64,000 nt of DNA from Ramlibacter aurantiacus (GTDB taxonomy: Bacteria; Pseudomonadota; Gammaproteobacteria; Burkholderiales; Burkholderiaceae_C). The stretch is taken from NCBI RefSeq assembly GCF_016722895.1, contig NZ_JAEQNA010000005.1, forward strand, positions 1 to 64,000, given 5' to 3'. Under the pieces are notes generated by a model. The model saw only the letters and a list, made by a program, of their open reading frames with translations. It made no database searches and was not told the DNA's origin. Below, piece by piece: positions 16,689-27,081 of the stretch (its first letter is position 1; each line of letters opens with the position of its first letter). The translations under genes were made by a program, and so were the position numbers.

Positions 16689-17696
16689 ATGTCCAGCACC
16701 GCCACCGACGACGGCACCCAGGCGGGCGCGATCCTGCTGCTCGCGCTGGGCGAGGATTGCGCGGCCGAGGTGTTCAAGCACCTGCACCCCAAGGAGGTGC
16801 AGCGCCTGGGTGAGCGGATGGCCAGCCTCACCAGCGTGAGCGACGCGCAGTTCGACGAGGTGCTGGCGCGCTTCGAAAGCAGCGTGGAGACCCAGCGCGC
16901 GCTGGTGGGCGACACCGGCCAGTACGTGAGCAAGGTGCTGCGGCTGGCCCTGGGCGAGGACCGCGCCGGCCCGGTGATCGATCGCATCGTGCAGACCCGC
17001 GACGGCGGCGGGCTGGAGGCGCTGCGCTGGATGGATGCGACCACCGTGGCCAACCTGATCCGCAGCGAGCACCCGCAGATCATCGCGTCCATCCTCGTCC
17101 ACCTGGAGCGTGAGCAGGCCTCTGGCGTGCTCGGCGCGCTCGGCGAGCGACTTCGCAACGACGTGATGCTGCGGATCGCGACGCTGGACGGCATCCAGCC
17201 TGCGGCGCTGGAGGAACTCAACGAGGTGCTGTCCGCGGCGCTGGCCAGCGGGCAGCACCTGCGCCGCGCCGCGCTGGGCGGACCCAAGGCCGCCGCCGAA
17301 ATGCTCAACCGCCTGGGCACGCCGGTCGAATCCGCCGTCCTGGGTGCCCTGCGCGAGCAGAACCCGGAGCTGGCCCAGCGCATCGAGGACCAGATGTTCG
17401 TCTTCGGCGACCTGATGAAGCTGGACGACAAGGCGATCCAAGTGCTGTTGCGCGAGCTGTCGACCGACACCCTGGTGGTGGCGCTCAAGGGTGCCGAGCC
17501 GGCCCTGCGTGATCGCGTGCTGGGCAACATGAGTTCGCGCGCGGCCGACATGCTGCGCGACGACATGGAAGCCAAGGGCCCGGTGCGGGTGTCCGAGGTG
17601 GAGGCGCAGCAAAAGGAAATCCTGGCCCTGGTGCGGCGCCTGGCCGACGAAGGCCAGATCGTGATGGGAGGCGCCGGTGGCGAAGGATTCGTCTGA
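16689..17696 (+). CDS. fliG: Flagellar motor switch protein FliG
   Basis: FliG is the rotor protein that meets MotA and sets rotation direction. The product has 335 residues. It has the middle-domain EHPQ motif (IRSEHPQIIASILVHLE) and a C-terminal torque helix with conserved charged residues (LMKLDDKAIQVLLRELSTDTLVVALKGA). The last 20 bases overlap fliH, which starts at 17677. Confidence 0.97.
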   Translation: MSSTATDDGTQAGAILLLALGEDCAAEVFKHLHPKEVQRLGERMASLTSVSDAQFDEVLARFESSVETQRALVGDTGQYVSKVLRLALGEDRAGPVIDRIVQTRDGGGLEALRWMDATTVANLIRSEHPQIIASILVHLEREQASGVLGALGERLRNDVMLRIATLDGIQPAALEELNEVLSAALASGQHLRRAALGGPKAAAEMLNRLGTPVESAVLGALREQNPELAQRIEDQMFVFGDLMKLDDKAIQVLLRELSTDTLVVALKGAEPALRDRVLGNMSSRAADMLRDDMEAKGPVRVSEVEAQQKEILALVRRLADEGQIVMGGAGGEGFV

Positions 17697-18393
17697 CTGG
17701 CCCTCCGACACCGCCGAGGCACCGCCGCCTGCGGCACGCATCATCGCGGCCGAGGCGCTGCACGGGGTCGTGCCCTTCCCCCTGGGCGAGCTGTCGCAGG
17801 GTGCCCGCGCACCGCTGCCGCTGCGCGCACGGGACCTGGACAACGAAGTCGGCCGCACCGCGTACGCGCTGGGCCGCCGCAGGGGCCTGGAGGAAGGCCA
17901 CCGCCTGGGAATGGAACAGGGCCGGCAGGACGGCGTGCGGCAGGTGGAGGCCAGCCTCGCGGGCAGCGCTGCGCAGGCCGCGCGCCACCTGCAGGCCATC
18001 GCGCAGGGGCTGCAGGGCGAGCTCGCGCGCATGGAGCAGGTGCTGGCCGACCAGGTGGTGGGCCTGGCCATCGGCATCGCGCGCCAGGTGCTGCGCCGCG
18101 AGGTCGCCCTGGACCCGCAGGCGCTGCTGCCCGCCGCCGGCGAGGCCTTGCAGCAGCTGGCCGAAGGCGCCGGCCGGATCGAACTGCAGGTGAACCCGCA
18201 GGATGCGCACGTGCTGCGCGGCCACCTGGAACGCCAGACGGGGCTGCCGCCGTGGCAGCTGCGCGAGGACCCAGCGCTGCCTCGCGGCGGCTGCCGCGCG
18301 GTGGCAGACACCGGCGAGATCGACGCCACCCTGGCCGGCCGCTGGGAGGCGGTGATGGCCTCCCTGGGGCGCGCGGCGGAGACGGCGCCGTGA
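17677..18393 (+). CDS. fliH: Flagellar export ATPase regulator FliH
   Basis: FliH binds and restrains the FliI ATPase and links it to the C ring. The product has 238 residues. The N-terminal region is Pro/Ala-rich. The centre has the GxxxG-like heptads typical of FliH ([22 protein letters not shown]), and the C terminus binds FliI ([17 protein letters not shown] ... [17 protein letters not shown]). The GTG start lies 6 bases after a GGGAGG ribosome site and inside fliG. Its stop overlaps the fliI GTG (GTGA). Confidence 0.93.
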   Translation: MAKDSSDWPSDTAEAPPPAARIIAAEALHGVVPFPLGELSQGARAPLPLRARDLDNEVGRTAYALGRRRGLEEGHRLGMEQGRQDGVRQVEASLAGSAAQAARHLQAIAQGLQGELARMEQVLADQVVGLAIGIARQVLRREVALDPQALLPAAGEALQQLAEGAGRIELQVNPQDAHVLRGHLERQTGLPPWQLREDPALPRGGCRAVADTGEIDATLAGRWEAVMASLGRAAETAP

Positions 18394-19775
18394 GCACGGG
18401 GCTGGCGAGCCGCCTCGCCGAGCACCTCGACACCCGCTCCCGGCAGCTGCAAGCCGGCGTCCCGCTCGCCGGCACGGGGCGCCTGGTGCGCGTCTCCGGC
18501 CTGGTCATGGAAGCCACCGGCCTGCGCCTGCCCCTGGGCAGCGTGTGCGAGGTGCAGGACGGCAGCCGCCGCACCGAAGCCGAGGTGGTGGGCTTCTCGC
18601 GCGGGCGCCTGTACCTCATGCCCACCGGCGACATCGAGGGCCTGTCGCCGCAGGCGCTGGTGCGGCCGCTGTCGCATCCCGCCGCCCTGGCATGCGGCAC
18701 GTCGCCGGGCCATCGGCACGCGCGCCATCTGCCGATGGGGGATGGGCTGCTGGGTCGCGTGGTCGATCCTGGCGGACAGCCGCTGGACGGACGCGGTCCG
18801 CTGCAGGACAGCGCCGCCGAACCGCTGGCGCGCGAGCCGATCAACGCGATGGAGCGCGCACCGGTGCGCGAGCCGCTGGACGTGGGCGTGCGCGCCATCG
18901 ACGCCCTGCTCACCGTCGGGCGCGGCCAGCGCCTGGGTCTGTTCGCCGGCTCGGGCGTGGGCAAGTCGGTGCTGCTCGGGATGATGGCGCGCTTCACGCA
19001 GGCCGACGTCACCGTGGTGGGTCTGGTGGGCGAACGCGGCCGCGAAGTGAAGGAGTTCATCGAGGAGATCCTGGGCGAGGCCGGCCTGCGCCGCGCGGTG
19101 GTGGTGGCCGCGCCCGCCGACCTTCCGCCGCTGATGCGCATGCAGGGCGCGGCCTATGCCACCGCATTGGCCGAACACTTCCGCGACCGCGGCAAGCACG
19201 TGCTGCTGCTGATGGATTCGCTCACCCGCTACGCCATGGCACACCGCGAGATGGCCCTGGCCCTGGGCGAACCGCCGGCCACCAAGGGCTATCCGCCATC
19301 GGTCTTCGCGCGCCTGCCGCGCCTGGTGGAGCGCACCGGCAACGGGCTGCACGGCGTGGGTTCGATCACGGCCTTCTACACCGTGTTGACCGAGGGCGAC
19401 GACCAGCAGGACCCGATCGCCGACAACGCCCGCGCCATCCTCGACGGACACCTGGTGCTGTCGCGCCAGCTCGCCGAGCAGGGCCACTATCCGGCCATCG
19501 ACATCGAGCAGTCGATCTCGCGCGTGATGCACAACGTGACCCCCGCGCGCCAGCAGCAGTGGGCGCGCCACCTCAAGGCGCTGTGGGCACGCTACCAACG
19601 CAACCGCGACCTGCTGGCCGTGGGCGCGTACGTGCCCGGCAGCGATCCGCAGGCCGACCTGGCGATCCGGCTGCAGCCGCAGATCGCGGCCTTCCTGCAG
19701 CAGGACATGCAGGCCCCGGCCGACCGCGCCAGCAGCCTCGCGGCGCTCGAGGCCTTGCTGGCCGGCGCCGGCTGA
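18390..19775 (+). CDS. fliI: Flagellum-specific ATPase FliI
   Basis: FliI is the type III export ATPase. The product has 461 residues. Walker A is GSGVGKS (residues 187-193), with [15 protein letters not shown] and Walker B-like [47 protein letters not shown] broken across the core. I chose the GTG at 18390 because it overlaps the fliH stop by 4 bases and gives family length. An upstream extension of the frame lies inside fliH and does not match FliI. Confidence 0.97.
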   Translation: MSTGLASRLAEHLDTRSRQLQAGVPLAGTGRLVRVSGLVMEATGLRLPLGSVCEVQDGSRRTEAEVVGFSRGRLYLMPTGDIEGLSPQALVRPLSHPAALACGTSPGHRHARHLPMGDGLLGRVVDPGGQPLDGRGPLQDSAAEPLAREPINAMERAPVREPLDVGVRAIDALLTVGRGQRLGLFAGSGVGKSVLLGMMARFTQADVTVVGLVGERGREVKEFIEEILGEAGLRRAVVVAAPADLPPLMRMQGAAYATALAEHFRDRGKHVLLLMDSLTRYAMAHREMALALGEPPATKGYPPSVFARLPRLVERTGNGLHGVGSITAFYTVLTEGDDQQDPIADNARAILDGHLVLSRQLAEQGHYPAIDIEQSISRVMHNVTPARQQQWARHLKALWARYQRNRDLLAVGAYVPGSDPQADLAIRLQPQIAAFLQQDMQAPADRASSLAALEALLAGAG

Positions 19776-19789
19776 AGGGACTTGCAACG

Positions 19790-20238
19790 ATGCAGGCGAG
19801 CCTGGCCGTGATCATCGAGCGCAGCCGCGAGGCGCGTGACCAGCGCGTGAGCCAGGCGCACGCCGCCGGCATGGCCGTGCAGCAGGCGCAGGCGGTGCTG
19901 CAGCAGTTGCAGGGCTACAGGCTGGACTACCTGCGCCGCTCACCCTCGGCGCCCGGGCTGCGGGTGCGCGTGGAACAACTGGTGGAGTTCCAGCGCTTCG
20001 TCGCCAAGCTGGACGAGGCCATCGGCCTGCAAGGCCAGGAGCTGGCGCTGCGCCGGCAGCGGGAACTGGAGAGCCAGCGCCTGCTGGCCGAGGCGCAGCG
20101 ACGGCTGCTGGCGTTCGAGGCGCTGCTGGCCCGCCACGCCGACGAACGCGCACGCCTGGCGCGCCGCCGCGAGCAGCGCGACACCGACGAATTCGCGGCG
20201 CAGGCGGCCCGCCGCATGCCCGCCCACGAAAGAAGCTG

Positions 20239-20239
<1 letters not shown>
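19790..20239 (+). CDS. fliJ: Flagellar export chaperone FliJ
   Basis: FliJ is the central stalk-like coiled coil of the export ATPase complex. The product has 149 residues, almost wholly helical and rich in Gln, Arg, Glu and Leu, as in the family (E. coli 147). The ATG follows GAAGGGACTTGCAACG, giving a GAAGGGA ribosome site. Its TGA shares a base with the fliK ATG (TGATG), indicating coupling. Confidence 0.9.
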
Positions 20240-21801
<1,562 letters not shown>

Positions 21802-21840
21802 ACAGCGGCGCTTTGCCTGGGCTTATCGGGGCTTCGCCGC

Positions 21841-21857
21841 GTGCGGACGCTCCGCAC
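21841..21857 (+). other. Hairpin between fliK and fliL
   Basis: GTGCGG (21841-21846) pairs with CCGCAC (21852-21857) around 5 bases, in the only sizeable gap of the fliH-fliR run. No T-run follows. It may mark RNA processing or a weak terminator before fliL. Confidence 0.35.
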
Positions 21858-21883
21858 AATCGTGCGAGTCCCCTGGAGTTCCC

Positions 21884-22414
21884 ATGTCTGCCGAAGCCGC
21901 CGCCCCGACCAAGAAGTCGTCCAAGACATTGACCGTGGTGTTGCTGGCGGCGCTCGTGCTCGGCGCCGGCGGCGGTGGCGCGTGGTGGTTCCTCGGCGGC
22001 GGTGCGGGCGGCGCGAGCGCACCGCGCGAGGCCAAGCCCATCTTCAGCAGCCTGGAGCCCTTCACCGTCAACCTGCTCGATGACCGCGGCGAGCGCTTCG
22101 CCCAGATTGGCGTGATCCTGCAGGTCGAGGACTCGAACGTGGACGTGCAGATCAAGGAGCGCCTGCCGGCGCTTCGCAACGCCATCCTGCTGCTGATCAC
22201 CTCCAAGCGCCTGGAGGAGCTGATCACGCCGGAGGGCAAGCAGCAGCTGGCCGACCAGGTGCAGATCAAGGCCGGCGAAGCGCTCGGCTGGGTGCCGCCG
22301 GGCGCCCATGACGAGGTGCAGCCCGGTGCGCGTGCGCCGGAACGCACCCGAGCGACAGCCGCCGCGCCCAACCCCGTGCGCAAGGTGCTGTTCTCGCAGT
22401 TCATCGTCCAGTAG
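21884..22414 (+). CDS. fliL: Flagellar basal body-associated protein FliL
   Basis: FliL is a single-pass inner membrane protein around the stators. The product has 176 residues. The N-terminal lysine-flanked helix KTLTVVLLAALVLGAGGGGAWWFLGG is followed by a periplasmic stomatin-like domain (FSSLEPFTVNLLDDRGERFAQIGVILQV). The C terminus RKVLFSQFIVQ is family-typical. I chose the ATG at 21884 (GGAG about 8 bases upstream); the longer frame upstream is in the end of fliK. Confidence 0.93.
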   Translation: MSAEAAAPTKKSSKTLTVVLLAALVLGAGGGGAWWFLGGGAGGASAPREAKPIFSSLEPFTVNLLDDRGERFAQIGVILQVEDSNVDVQIKERLPALRNAILLLITSKRLEELITPEGKQQLADQVQIKAGEALGWVPPGAHDEVQPGARAPERTRATAAAPNPVRKVLFSQFIVQ

Positions 22415-22428
22415 GCGGAAGGCGCCGC

Positions 22429-23433
22429 GTGTCCCAACCCCTGTCCCCGGCGGAAGTCGAGGCGCTGCGGACCGGCGCCCTGAACGCCGCGGTGCAGGCA
22501 CCGCGCACGCCGGTGCACGACGACGGCGTGCGCGCCTTTGCCCTGGGCAATGCCGACGGCGCCGTGCGCGCGCCCATGCCGGCGCTGGACGCGATCCACG
22601 AGCGCCTGGCCCGCCACCTGCGCAGCGGCCTGGGCCGCTTCCTGCAGCGGCCCGTCGAGGTGGTCGTGCGCGCGCCGGCGGTGTTGCGCTTCGACGCCTT
22701 CATGCGCCAGCTCGGCACGCCCGTGACCATGCACCTGCTGCGCGTGCGGCCGCTTCGCGGCATGGCGCTGATGCTGTGCGACCGCACGCTGGTCGCCGCG
22801 GTGGTGGACACGCTCTTCGGCGGCCCCTCCACGCCTGCCGCCGAGGCCAGCCCCCAGCGAGAGCTGTCGGCCACCGAGCAGCGCATCGTGCGGCGGCTGG
22901 TCGAAGCCATTTCGGCGGAGGTGGCGCGCAGCTGGCTGCCGGTGCATCCGCTGGCGCTCGAATACGCGCGCGCCGAGGGCGACCCACGCTTCGCACAGAT
23001 CGCCCTGCCGGCGGAGATGGTGGTCACGACCGCCATCGACATCACGCTCGGAGAGACGACGGCCTGTGTGCTTCTGGGCATCCCGCTGGGCAGCTTCGAT
23101 CCGATCCGGGACCTGCTGCAGGCCAGCGCCGCCGGCGAGCCGGGCGCCTCCGACCGCCGCTTCGTCGACCTGCTGATGCAGCAGATCAAGTCGGCCACGG
23201 TGGAACTGGTCGCCGAGCTGGCGCACGGCCAGGCGACGGTCGGCGAGCTGCTCGCGCTCAAGCCCGGCGACTTCATCGCGCTGGACATCGAACCCACGCT
23301 GGTCGCCAAGGTGGACGGCGTGCCCGTGCTCGCCTGCGACTACGGCACGCTGGGCCACCGCTACGGCCTGCGCGTGCGCGAGTTCATCGCGCAGCCTTCG
23401 CAGGCGCCGTCGTCAACCAAGGATTCCCGCTAA
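22429..23433 (+). CDS. fliM: Flagellar motor switch protein FliM
   Basis: FliM is the C-ring protein that receives CheY-P. The product has 334 residues with a GTG start. The N-terminal CheY-binding peptide, usually LSQxEIDALL, reads LSPAEVEALRTG here, a diverged form. The middle CheC-like domain (ATVELVAELAHGQATV and neighbours) and the C-terminal SpoA-like domain (LLALKPGDFIALDIEP) are present. fliN follows after 14 bases. Confidence 0.95.
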   Translation: MSQPLSPAEVEALRTGALNAAVQAPRTPVHDDGVRAFALGNADGAVRAPMPALDAIHERLARHLRSGLGRFLQRPVEVVVRAPAVLRFDAFMRQLGTPVTMHLLRVRPLRGMALMLCDRTLVAAVVDTLFGGPSTPAAEASPQRELSATEQRIVRRLVEAISAEVARSWLPVHPLALEYARAEGDPRFAQIALPAEMVVTTAIDITLGETTACVLLGIPLGSFDPIRDLLQASAAGEPGASDRRFVDLLMQQIKSATVELVAELAHGQATVGELLALKPGDFIALDIEPTLVAKVDGVPVLACDYGTLGHRYGLRVREFIAQPSQAPSSTKDSR

Positions 23434-23447
23434 CCGGACGAGACGCT

Positions 23448-23873
23448 GTGAACGACTCCCTTCCTCCCCACGCGGGCGACGTCCCGCCCGGCGACTGGGC
23501 CGCGGCCCTGGCCGAAGCCGACGCGCAGGCCGCGCAGGCGCGCCCCGCCGGCAGCGCCTCCAACCTGTTCCCGCCCCTGGGCGCGGGCGCGGGCGCGACC
23601 GCGGCGGCCCGTGAAGACATCGACCTGGTGCTGGACATCCCGGTGCAGCTCACCGTGGAACTGGGCCGCACCCGCATCCCGATCAAGAACATCCTGCAGC
23701 TGGCGCAGGGCTCGGTGATCGAGCTGGAGGCCATCGCCGGCGAACCCATGGACGTGCTGGTCAACGGCTACCTGATCGCGCAGGGCGAAGTCGTGGTGGT
23801 CAACGACCGCTTCGGCATCCGCCTCACCGACATCGTCACGCCCTCCGAGCGCATGCGCCGGCTCGGCCGCTGA
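23448..23873 (+). CDS. fliN: Flagellar motor switch protein FliN
   Basis: FliN completes the C ring with FliM. The product has 141 residues: an acidic Ala-rich N terminus of about 55 residues, then the SpoA domain (DIPVQLTVELGRTRIPIKNILQLAQGSVIELE ... EPMDVLVNGYLIAQGEVVVVNDRFGIRLTDIV). I chose the GTG at 23448, 14 bases after the fliM stop; the longer frame reading through fliM is a shadow. Confidence 0.95.
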   Translation: MNDSLPPHAGDVPPGDWAAALAEADAQAAQARPAGSASNLFPPLGAGAGATAAAREDIDLVLDIPVQLTVELGRTRIPIKNILQLAQGSVIELEAIAGEPMDVLVNGYLIAQGEVVVVNDRFGIRLTDIVTPSERMRRLGR

Positions 23874-23890
23874 ACCCGGAACCGCGCGCG

Positions 23891-24238
23891 ATGGCGAACA
23901 CGTCGATGACCTGGTCCCTGCTGATGCTGCTGCTGGTCGCGGCGCTGATCCCCGCCAGCCTCTGGCTGGTCAGGCGACTGCAGACGCTGCAACCCTCGCG
24001 CGGCCCGCGCGTGATGGAGGTGGTGGCGCAACTTCCGCTCGGCCCGCGCGAACGCGTGACCGCCGTGCGCGTGGGCCGGCAGGTGCTGGTGCTGGGCGTG
24101 ACCGCGCAGCAGATCACGCTGCTGGCCGAAGCGCCCGAGGGCAGCCTGGAGCTGCCGCAGCCGTCCGGCCCGCGGCAAGACTTCGCCAGCGTGATGCAGT
24201 CGGTCGCCGGGCGCTTCCATCCAGGACGGCCGCGATGA
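23891..24238 (+). CDS. fliO: Flagellar export protein FliO
   Basis: FliO is a small membrane scaffold for assembly of the FliP ring. The 115-residue product has one N-terminal membrane helix (MTWSLLMLLLVAALIPASLWLV) and a cytoplasmic domain with PRVMEVVAQLPLGPRERVTAVRVGRQVLVLGV. It overlaps fliP by 4 bases (ATGA). Confidence 0.92.
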   Translation: MANTSMTWSLLMLLLVAALIPASLWLVRRLQTLQPSRGPRVMEVVAQLPLGPRERVTAVRVGRQVLVLGVTAQQITLLAEAPEGSLELPQPSGPRQDFASVMQSVAGRFHPGRPR

Positions 24239-24990
24239 CCCCGATCCCGTCGATGGCGCGCCGGCTCGGCGCCGCCAGCCTGCTGCTGGCCGCCGGCAGC
24301 GCGCTCGCGCAGGCCAGCCCCCTGAGCGTGGTGGCCCAGACCAGCGGCAACACCACCACCTATTCGGTGCCGGTGCAGACGCTGCTGATCTTCGGGGCCC
24401 TGAGCTTCCTGCCGGCGGTGCTGCTGCTCATGACCAGCTTCACCCGCGTGATCATCGTGTTGAGCCTGCTGCGCCAGGCGCTCGGCCTGCAGACCACGCC
24501 GCCCAACCAGGTGCTGGTGGGCCTGGCCCTGTTCCTCACCTTCTTCATCATGGGCCCCACGCTGGAGGCCATCCACGCCAACGCCTACAAGCCGTACAGC
24601 GAGCAGAAGCTCTCGTTCGAGGAGGCGGTGCAGCGCGGCGCCGACCCGCTGCGTGCGTTCATGCTGCGGCAGACGCGCGAGGCCGACCTGGCCTTGTTCA
24701 ACCGCATCGCCGACGCGCCGCCCGCGCAGGAAGCCGCCAACGTGCCCCTGCGCGTGCTGGTGCCGGCCTTCGTCACCAGCGAGCTGAAGACCGCCTTCCA
24801 GATCGGCTTCATGGTCTTCATCCCCTTCATCGTCATCGACCTGATCGTCGCCAGCGTGCTCATGTCCATGGGCATGATGATGTTGTCGCCGGTGCTCGTC
24901 GCCCTGCCCTTCAAGCTGATGCTGTTCGTCCTGGCCGATGGCTTCAACCTCCTCATGGGCTCCCTGGTCGCCAGTTTCGGAACGCGCTAG
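24235..24990 (+). CDS. fliP: Flagellar export channel protein FliP
   Basis: FliP forms the core of the export channel with FliQ and FliR. The product has 251 residues. A cleavable signal sequence (ending near SALAQA) is followed by the conserved channel helices: FGALSFLPAVLLLMTSFTRVIIVLSLLRQALG, then FVTSELKTAFQIGFMVFIPFIVIDLIVASVLMSMGMMMLSP. Starts inside the fliO stop. fliQ begins immediately after its TAG. Confidence 0.97.
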   Translation: MTPIPSMARRLGAASLLLAAGSALAQASPLSVVAQTSGNTTTYSVPVQTLLIFGALSFLPAVLLLMTSFTRVIIVLSLLRQALGLQTTPPNQVLVGLALFLTFFIMGPTLEAIHANAYKPYSEQKLSFEEAVQRGADPLRAFMLRQTREADLALFNRIADAPPAQEAANVPLRVLVPAFVTSELKTAFQIGFMVFIPFIVIDLIVASVLMSMGMMMLSPVLVALPFKLMLFVLADGFNLLMGSLVASFGTR

Positions 24991-25260
24991 ATGTCGCCTG
25001 AAGCCGTCCTCGATTTCGGCCGCGTCGCCATGCACATGCTGGTGCTGGTCTCCACGCCCGCCCTCCTCACCGCCCTGGTCATCGGCCTCGGCGTGAGCCT
25101 GCTGCAGGCGGTGACGCAGATCAACGAGGCCACCCTGTCCTTCCTGCCCAAGCTGCTGGGCGTGCTCGCGGCCCTGGCGCTGGCCGGGCCCTGGATGGTG
25201 TCGATGCTGGTCGACTGGCTGCGCCAGGTGATCACGGGGATCCCCGGCGCCATCGGGTAG
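24991..25260 (+). CDS. fliQ: Flagellar export channel protein FliQ
   Basis: FliQ is a two-helix channel subunit. The product has 89 residues with two membrane segments joined by a conserved loop (VSLLQAVTQINEATLSFLPKLL). It directly abuts the fliP stop and precedes fliR by 10 bases. Confidence 0.96.
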   Translation: MSPEAVLDFGRVAMHMLVLVSTPALLTALVIGLGVSLLQAVTQINEATLSFLPKLLGVLAALALAGPWMVSMLVDWLRQVITGIPGAIG

Positions 25261-25270
25261 CGGCGCGGCG

Positions 25271-26029
25271 GTGATCACCTTCACTCCGCAGCTGCTGGAC
25301 GCCTGGCTGGCCAGCTGGCTGCTGCCGTTCCTGCGCGTGCTGGCCCTGTTCAGCGCCGCCCCGCTGCTGTCGAGCCGGGCGTTCCCGGTGCGCGCGCGCA
25401 TCGCCGCGGCCATGGCCATCGGCGTCGTCGTGTCCCCCTTCGCCAACGTGCCGGCGGGCGTCACGCTGGGCTCGGCCACGGGCTTGCTGCTGGTGCTGCA
25501 GCAGGTGCTGATCGGCGTGTCCCTGGGCTTCGCCGCGCGCCTGCTGTTCGCCGTGTTCGAGACGGCCGGCGAGATCATCGGGCTGCAGATGGGCCTGTCC
25601 TTCGCGGGCTTCTTCAACCCGCAGGGTGGCACGCAGTCCGCGGTGAGCAGCTGGCTGAACGTGCTGGCCATGCTGCTGTTCGTCTCCATCAACGCCCACC
25701 TGGTCCTGATCGAGGCACTGGTCGCCACGTTCGAGACGCTGCCCATCACCGCCGATCCGCTGGCCAGCCTGGCGCGGCTTCGGCTGGAGCGGCTCGGTGC
25801 CGACGTCTTCCAGCTGGCCCTGGCCCTCGCCCTGCCGGCCACGGTGCTGCTGCTGTTCGTCAACGGGGTGCTGGGCCTGGCGTCCCGCGTGGCGCCGCAG
25901 ATGTCGATCTTCGCGGTGGGCTTTCCCATCACGCTCGCGCTGGGCATGGTGGCCCTGCTGCTGGGCGTCGATCACCTGGCGGGCGTGATGACCCAGGGGC
26001 TGGAGCGGTTCATCGGGGCGGTGCGGTAG
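25271..26029 (+). CDS. fliR: Flagellar export channel protein FliR
   Basis: FliR is the single-copy channel subunit that closes the FliP/FliQ assembly. The product has 252 residues, GTG start, and is almost wholly hydrophobic with about six segments. Family landmarks include FLRVLALFSAAPLLSSRAFPVRARI and GEIIGLQMGLSFAGFFNPQGG. It ends the flagellar run; a GC-rich hairpin follows the stop. Confidence 0.96.
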   Translation: MITFTPQLLDAWLASWLLPFLRVLALFSAAPLLSSRAFPVRARIAAAMAIGVVVSPFANVPAGVTLGSATGLLLVLQQVLIGVSLGFAARLLFAVFETAGEIIGLQMGLSFAGFFNPQGGTQSAVSSWLNVLAMLLFVSINAHLVLIEALVATFETLPITADPLASLARLRLERLGADVFQLALALALPATVLLLFVNGVLGLASRVAPQMSIFAVGFPITLALGMVALLLGVDHLAGVMTQGLERFIGAVR

Positions 26030-26033
26030 GCGC

Positions 26034-26051
26034 GCGCCGGCACACCGGCGC
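26034..26051 (+). terminator. Possible terminator hairpin after fliR
   Basis: GCGCCGG (26034-26040) pairs perfectly with CCGGCGC (26045-26051) around CACA, just after the fliR stop. No T-run follows, so termination is only suggested by position at the end of the operon. Confidence 0.4.
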
Positions 26052-26139
26052 CATACCCACCATGCACGGGCTGCATAGAGGCAGACAGGCGGCGCCCGGC
26101 TTTCCAGAATGGGCGACTCTCCCCCGAAGCGAGCCCTGC

Positions 26140-27081
26140 ATGAGCGACAACTCCCGAATCGACGTCCACCACCACACCGTTCCCGCTTTCTGGGCGGACC
26201 AGCTTGCCCGCTACGGAGGCGATCCCAGCGGGTGGGGCGTTCCCTCCATGACCGTGGCGCAGGACCTGCAGGCGATGGACCGGCATGGCATTGGCAAGGC
26301 GTACCTGTCGCTCACCTCGCCCGGCATCAGCGGCTGGCCGACCGAGCTGCAGCCGGGCATGGCGCGTCGCGTCAACGAGTACACGGCCGAGGTGAAGGAC
26401 AGGTACCCGGAGCGCTTCGGCTTCTTCGCCACCCTGCCCCTGGCGACCATCGAATCCGCGCTGGCGGAGCTCGCGCATGCGATCGACGCGCTCGGTGCCG
26501 GCGGCGTGGTGCTTCCGAGCAATGCCGATGGCATCTACCTGGGAGAGGAACGTTTCGAGCCCCTGTGGGCCGAACTCGACCGACGGGCCACGGTGGTGCT
26601 GATCCATCCGACCATGCCACCCGCGGCCCCGATCCCCGGCATTCCATCCCCGCTGATCGATTACCCGTTCGACACCACGCGCGCGGCCCTGAGCATGATC
26701 GACCGGGGCGTGTTCTTGCGCCACGCCCGGGTGAAGGTGATCCTCTCGCACGGCGGCGGCTTCCTGCCGTACGTGGCCTACCGCGTCTCGGGCGCCATTG
26801 CGGCGCGGCAGCGCCATCGCACGCCCGGCAGCGTGATCGCGGAGATGAAGCGCTTCTACTACGACACCGCGCTGGCCAGCGGCGCGCCCACGCTGCGCTG
26901 CCTGCTCGACTTCGCCCCGGCCGAGCACGTCCTGTTCGGCAGCGACATCCCCTATGCACCGGAGCCCAGCGTCGCCTGGTTCACCCGCAGCCTCGATTCG
27001 TTCGAGGGCATCGCCCCTGAACAGAAGCGGCAGATCGACACGGCCAATGCCCTGCGGCTATTCGCCGAGGTGCAGGCGTGA
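26140..27081 (+). CDS. Amidohydrolase-2 family metal-dependent hydrolase or decarboxylase
   Basis: The 313-residue product belongs to the amidohydrolase-2 (ACMSD/gamma-resorcylate decarboxylase-like) family, whose members hydrolyse lactones or decarboxylate aromatic and semialdehyde acids. Metal-site landmarks are DVHHH near the N terminus, LIHPTMP, LSHGGGFLPY and FGSDIPY. No signal peptide, so cytoplasmic. I chose the ATG at 26140 because DVHHH should lie about 10 residues from the start. It overlaps the next gene by 4 bases, so the two form a pair. The substrate is unknown. Confidence 0.85.
   Translation: MSDNSRIDVHHHTVPAFWADQLARYGGDPSGWGVPSMTVAQDLQAMDRHGIGKAYLSLTSPGISGWPTELQPGMARRVNEYTAEVKDRYPERFGFFATLPLATIESALAELAHAIDALGAGGVVLPSNADGIYLGEERFEPLWAELDRRATVVLIHPTMPPAAPIPGIPSPLIDYPFDTTRAALSMIDRGVFLRHARVKVILSHGGGFLPYVAYRVSGAIAARQRHRTPGSVIAEMKRFYYDTALASGAPTLRCLLDFAPAEHVLFGSDIPYAPEPSVAWFTRSLDSFEGIAPEQKRQIDTANALRLFAEVQA

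Noticed and set aside
14373..19787. A single 1804-codon open frame on the minus strand across fliF-fliI
   Set aside because: Only its last 115 codons are a gene (fliE). The rest is antisense to well-supported flagellar genes and reflects high GC content.
26034..26051. Prophage or integration boundary at the end of the flagellar run
   Set aside because: No tRNA, integrase, transposase or direct-repeat att-like pair was seen near the junction.
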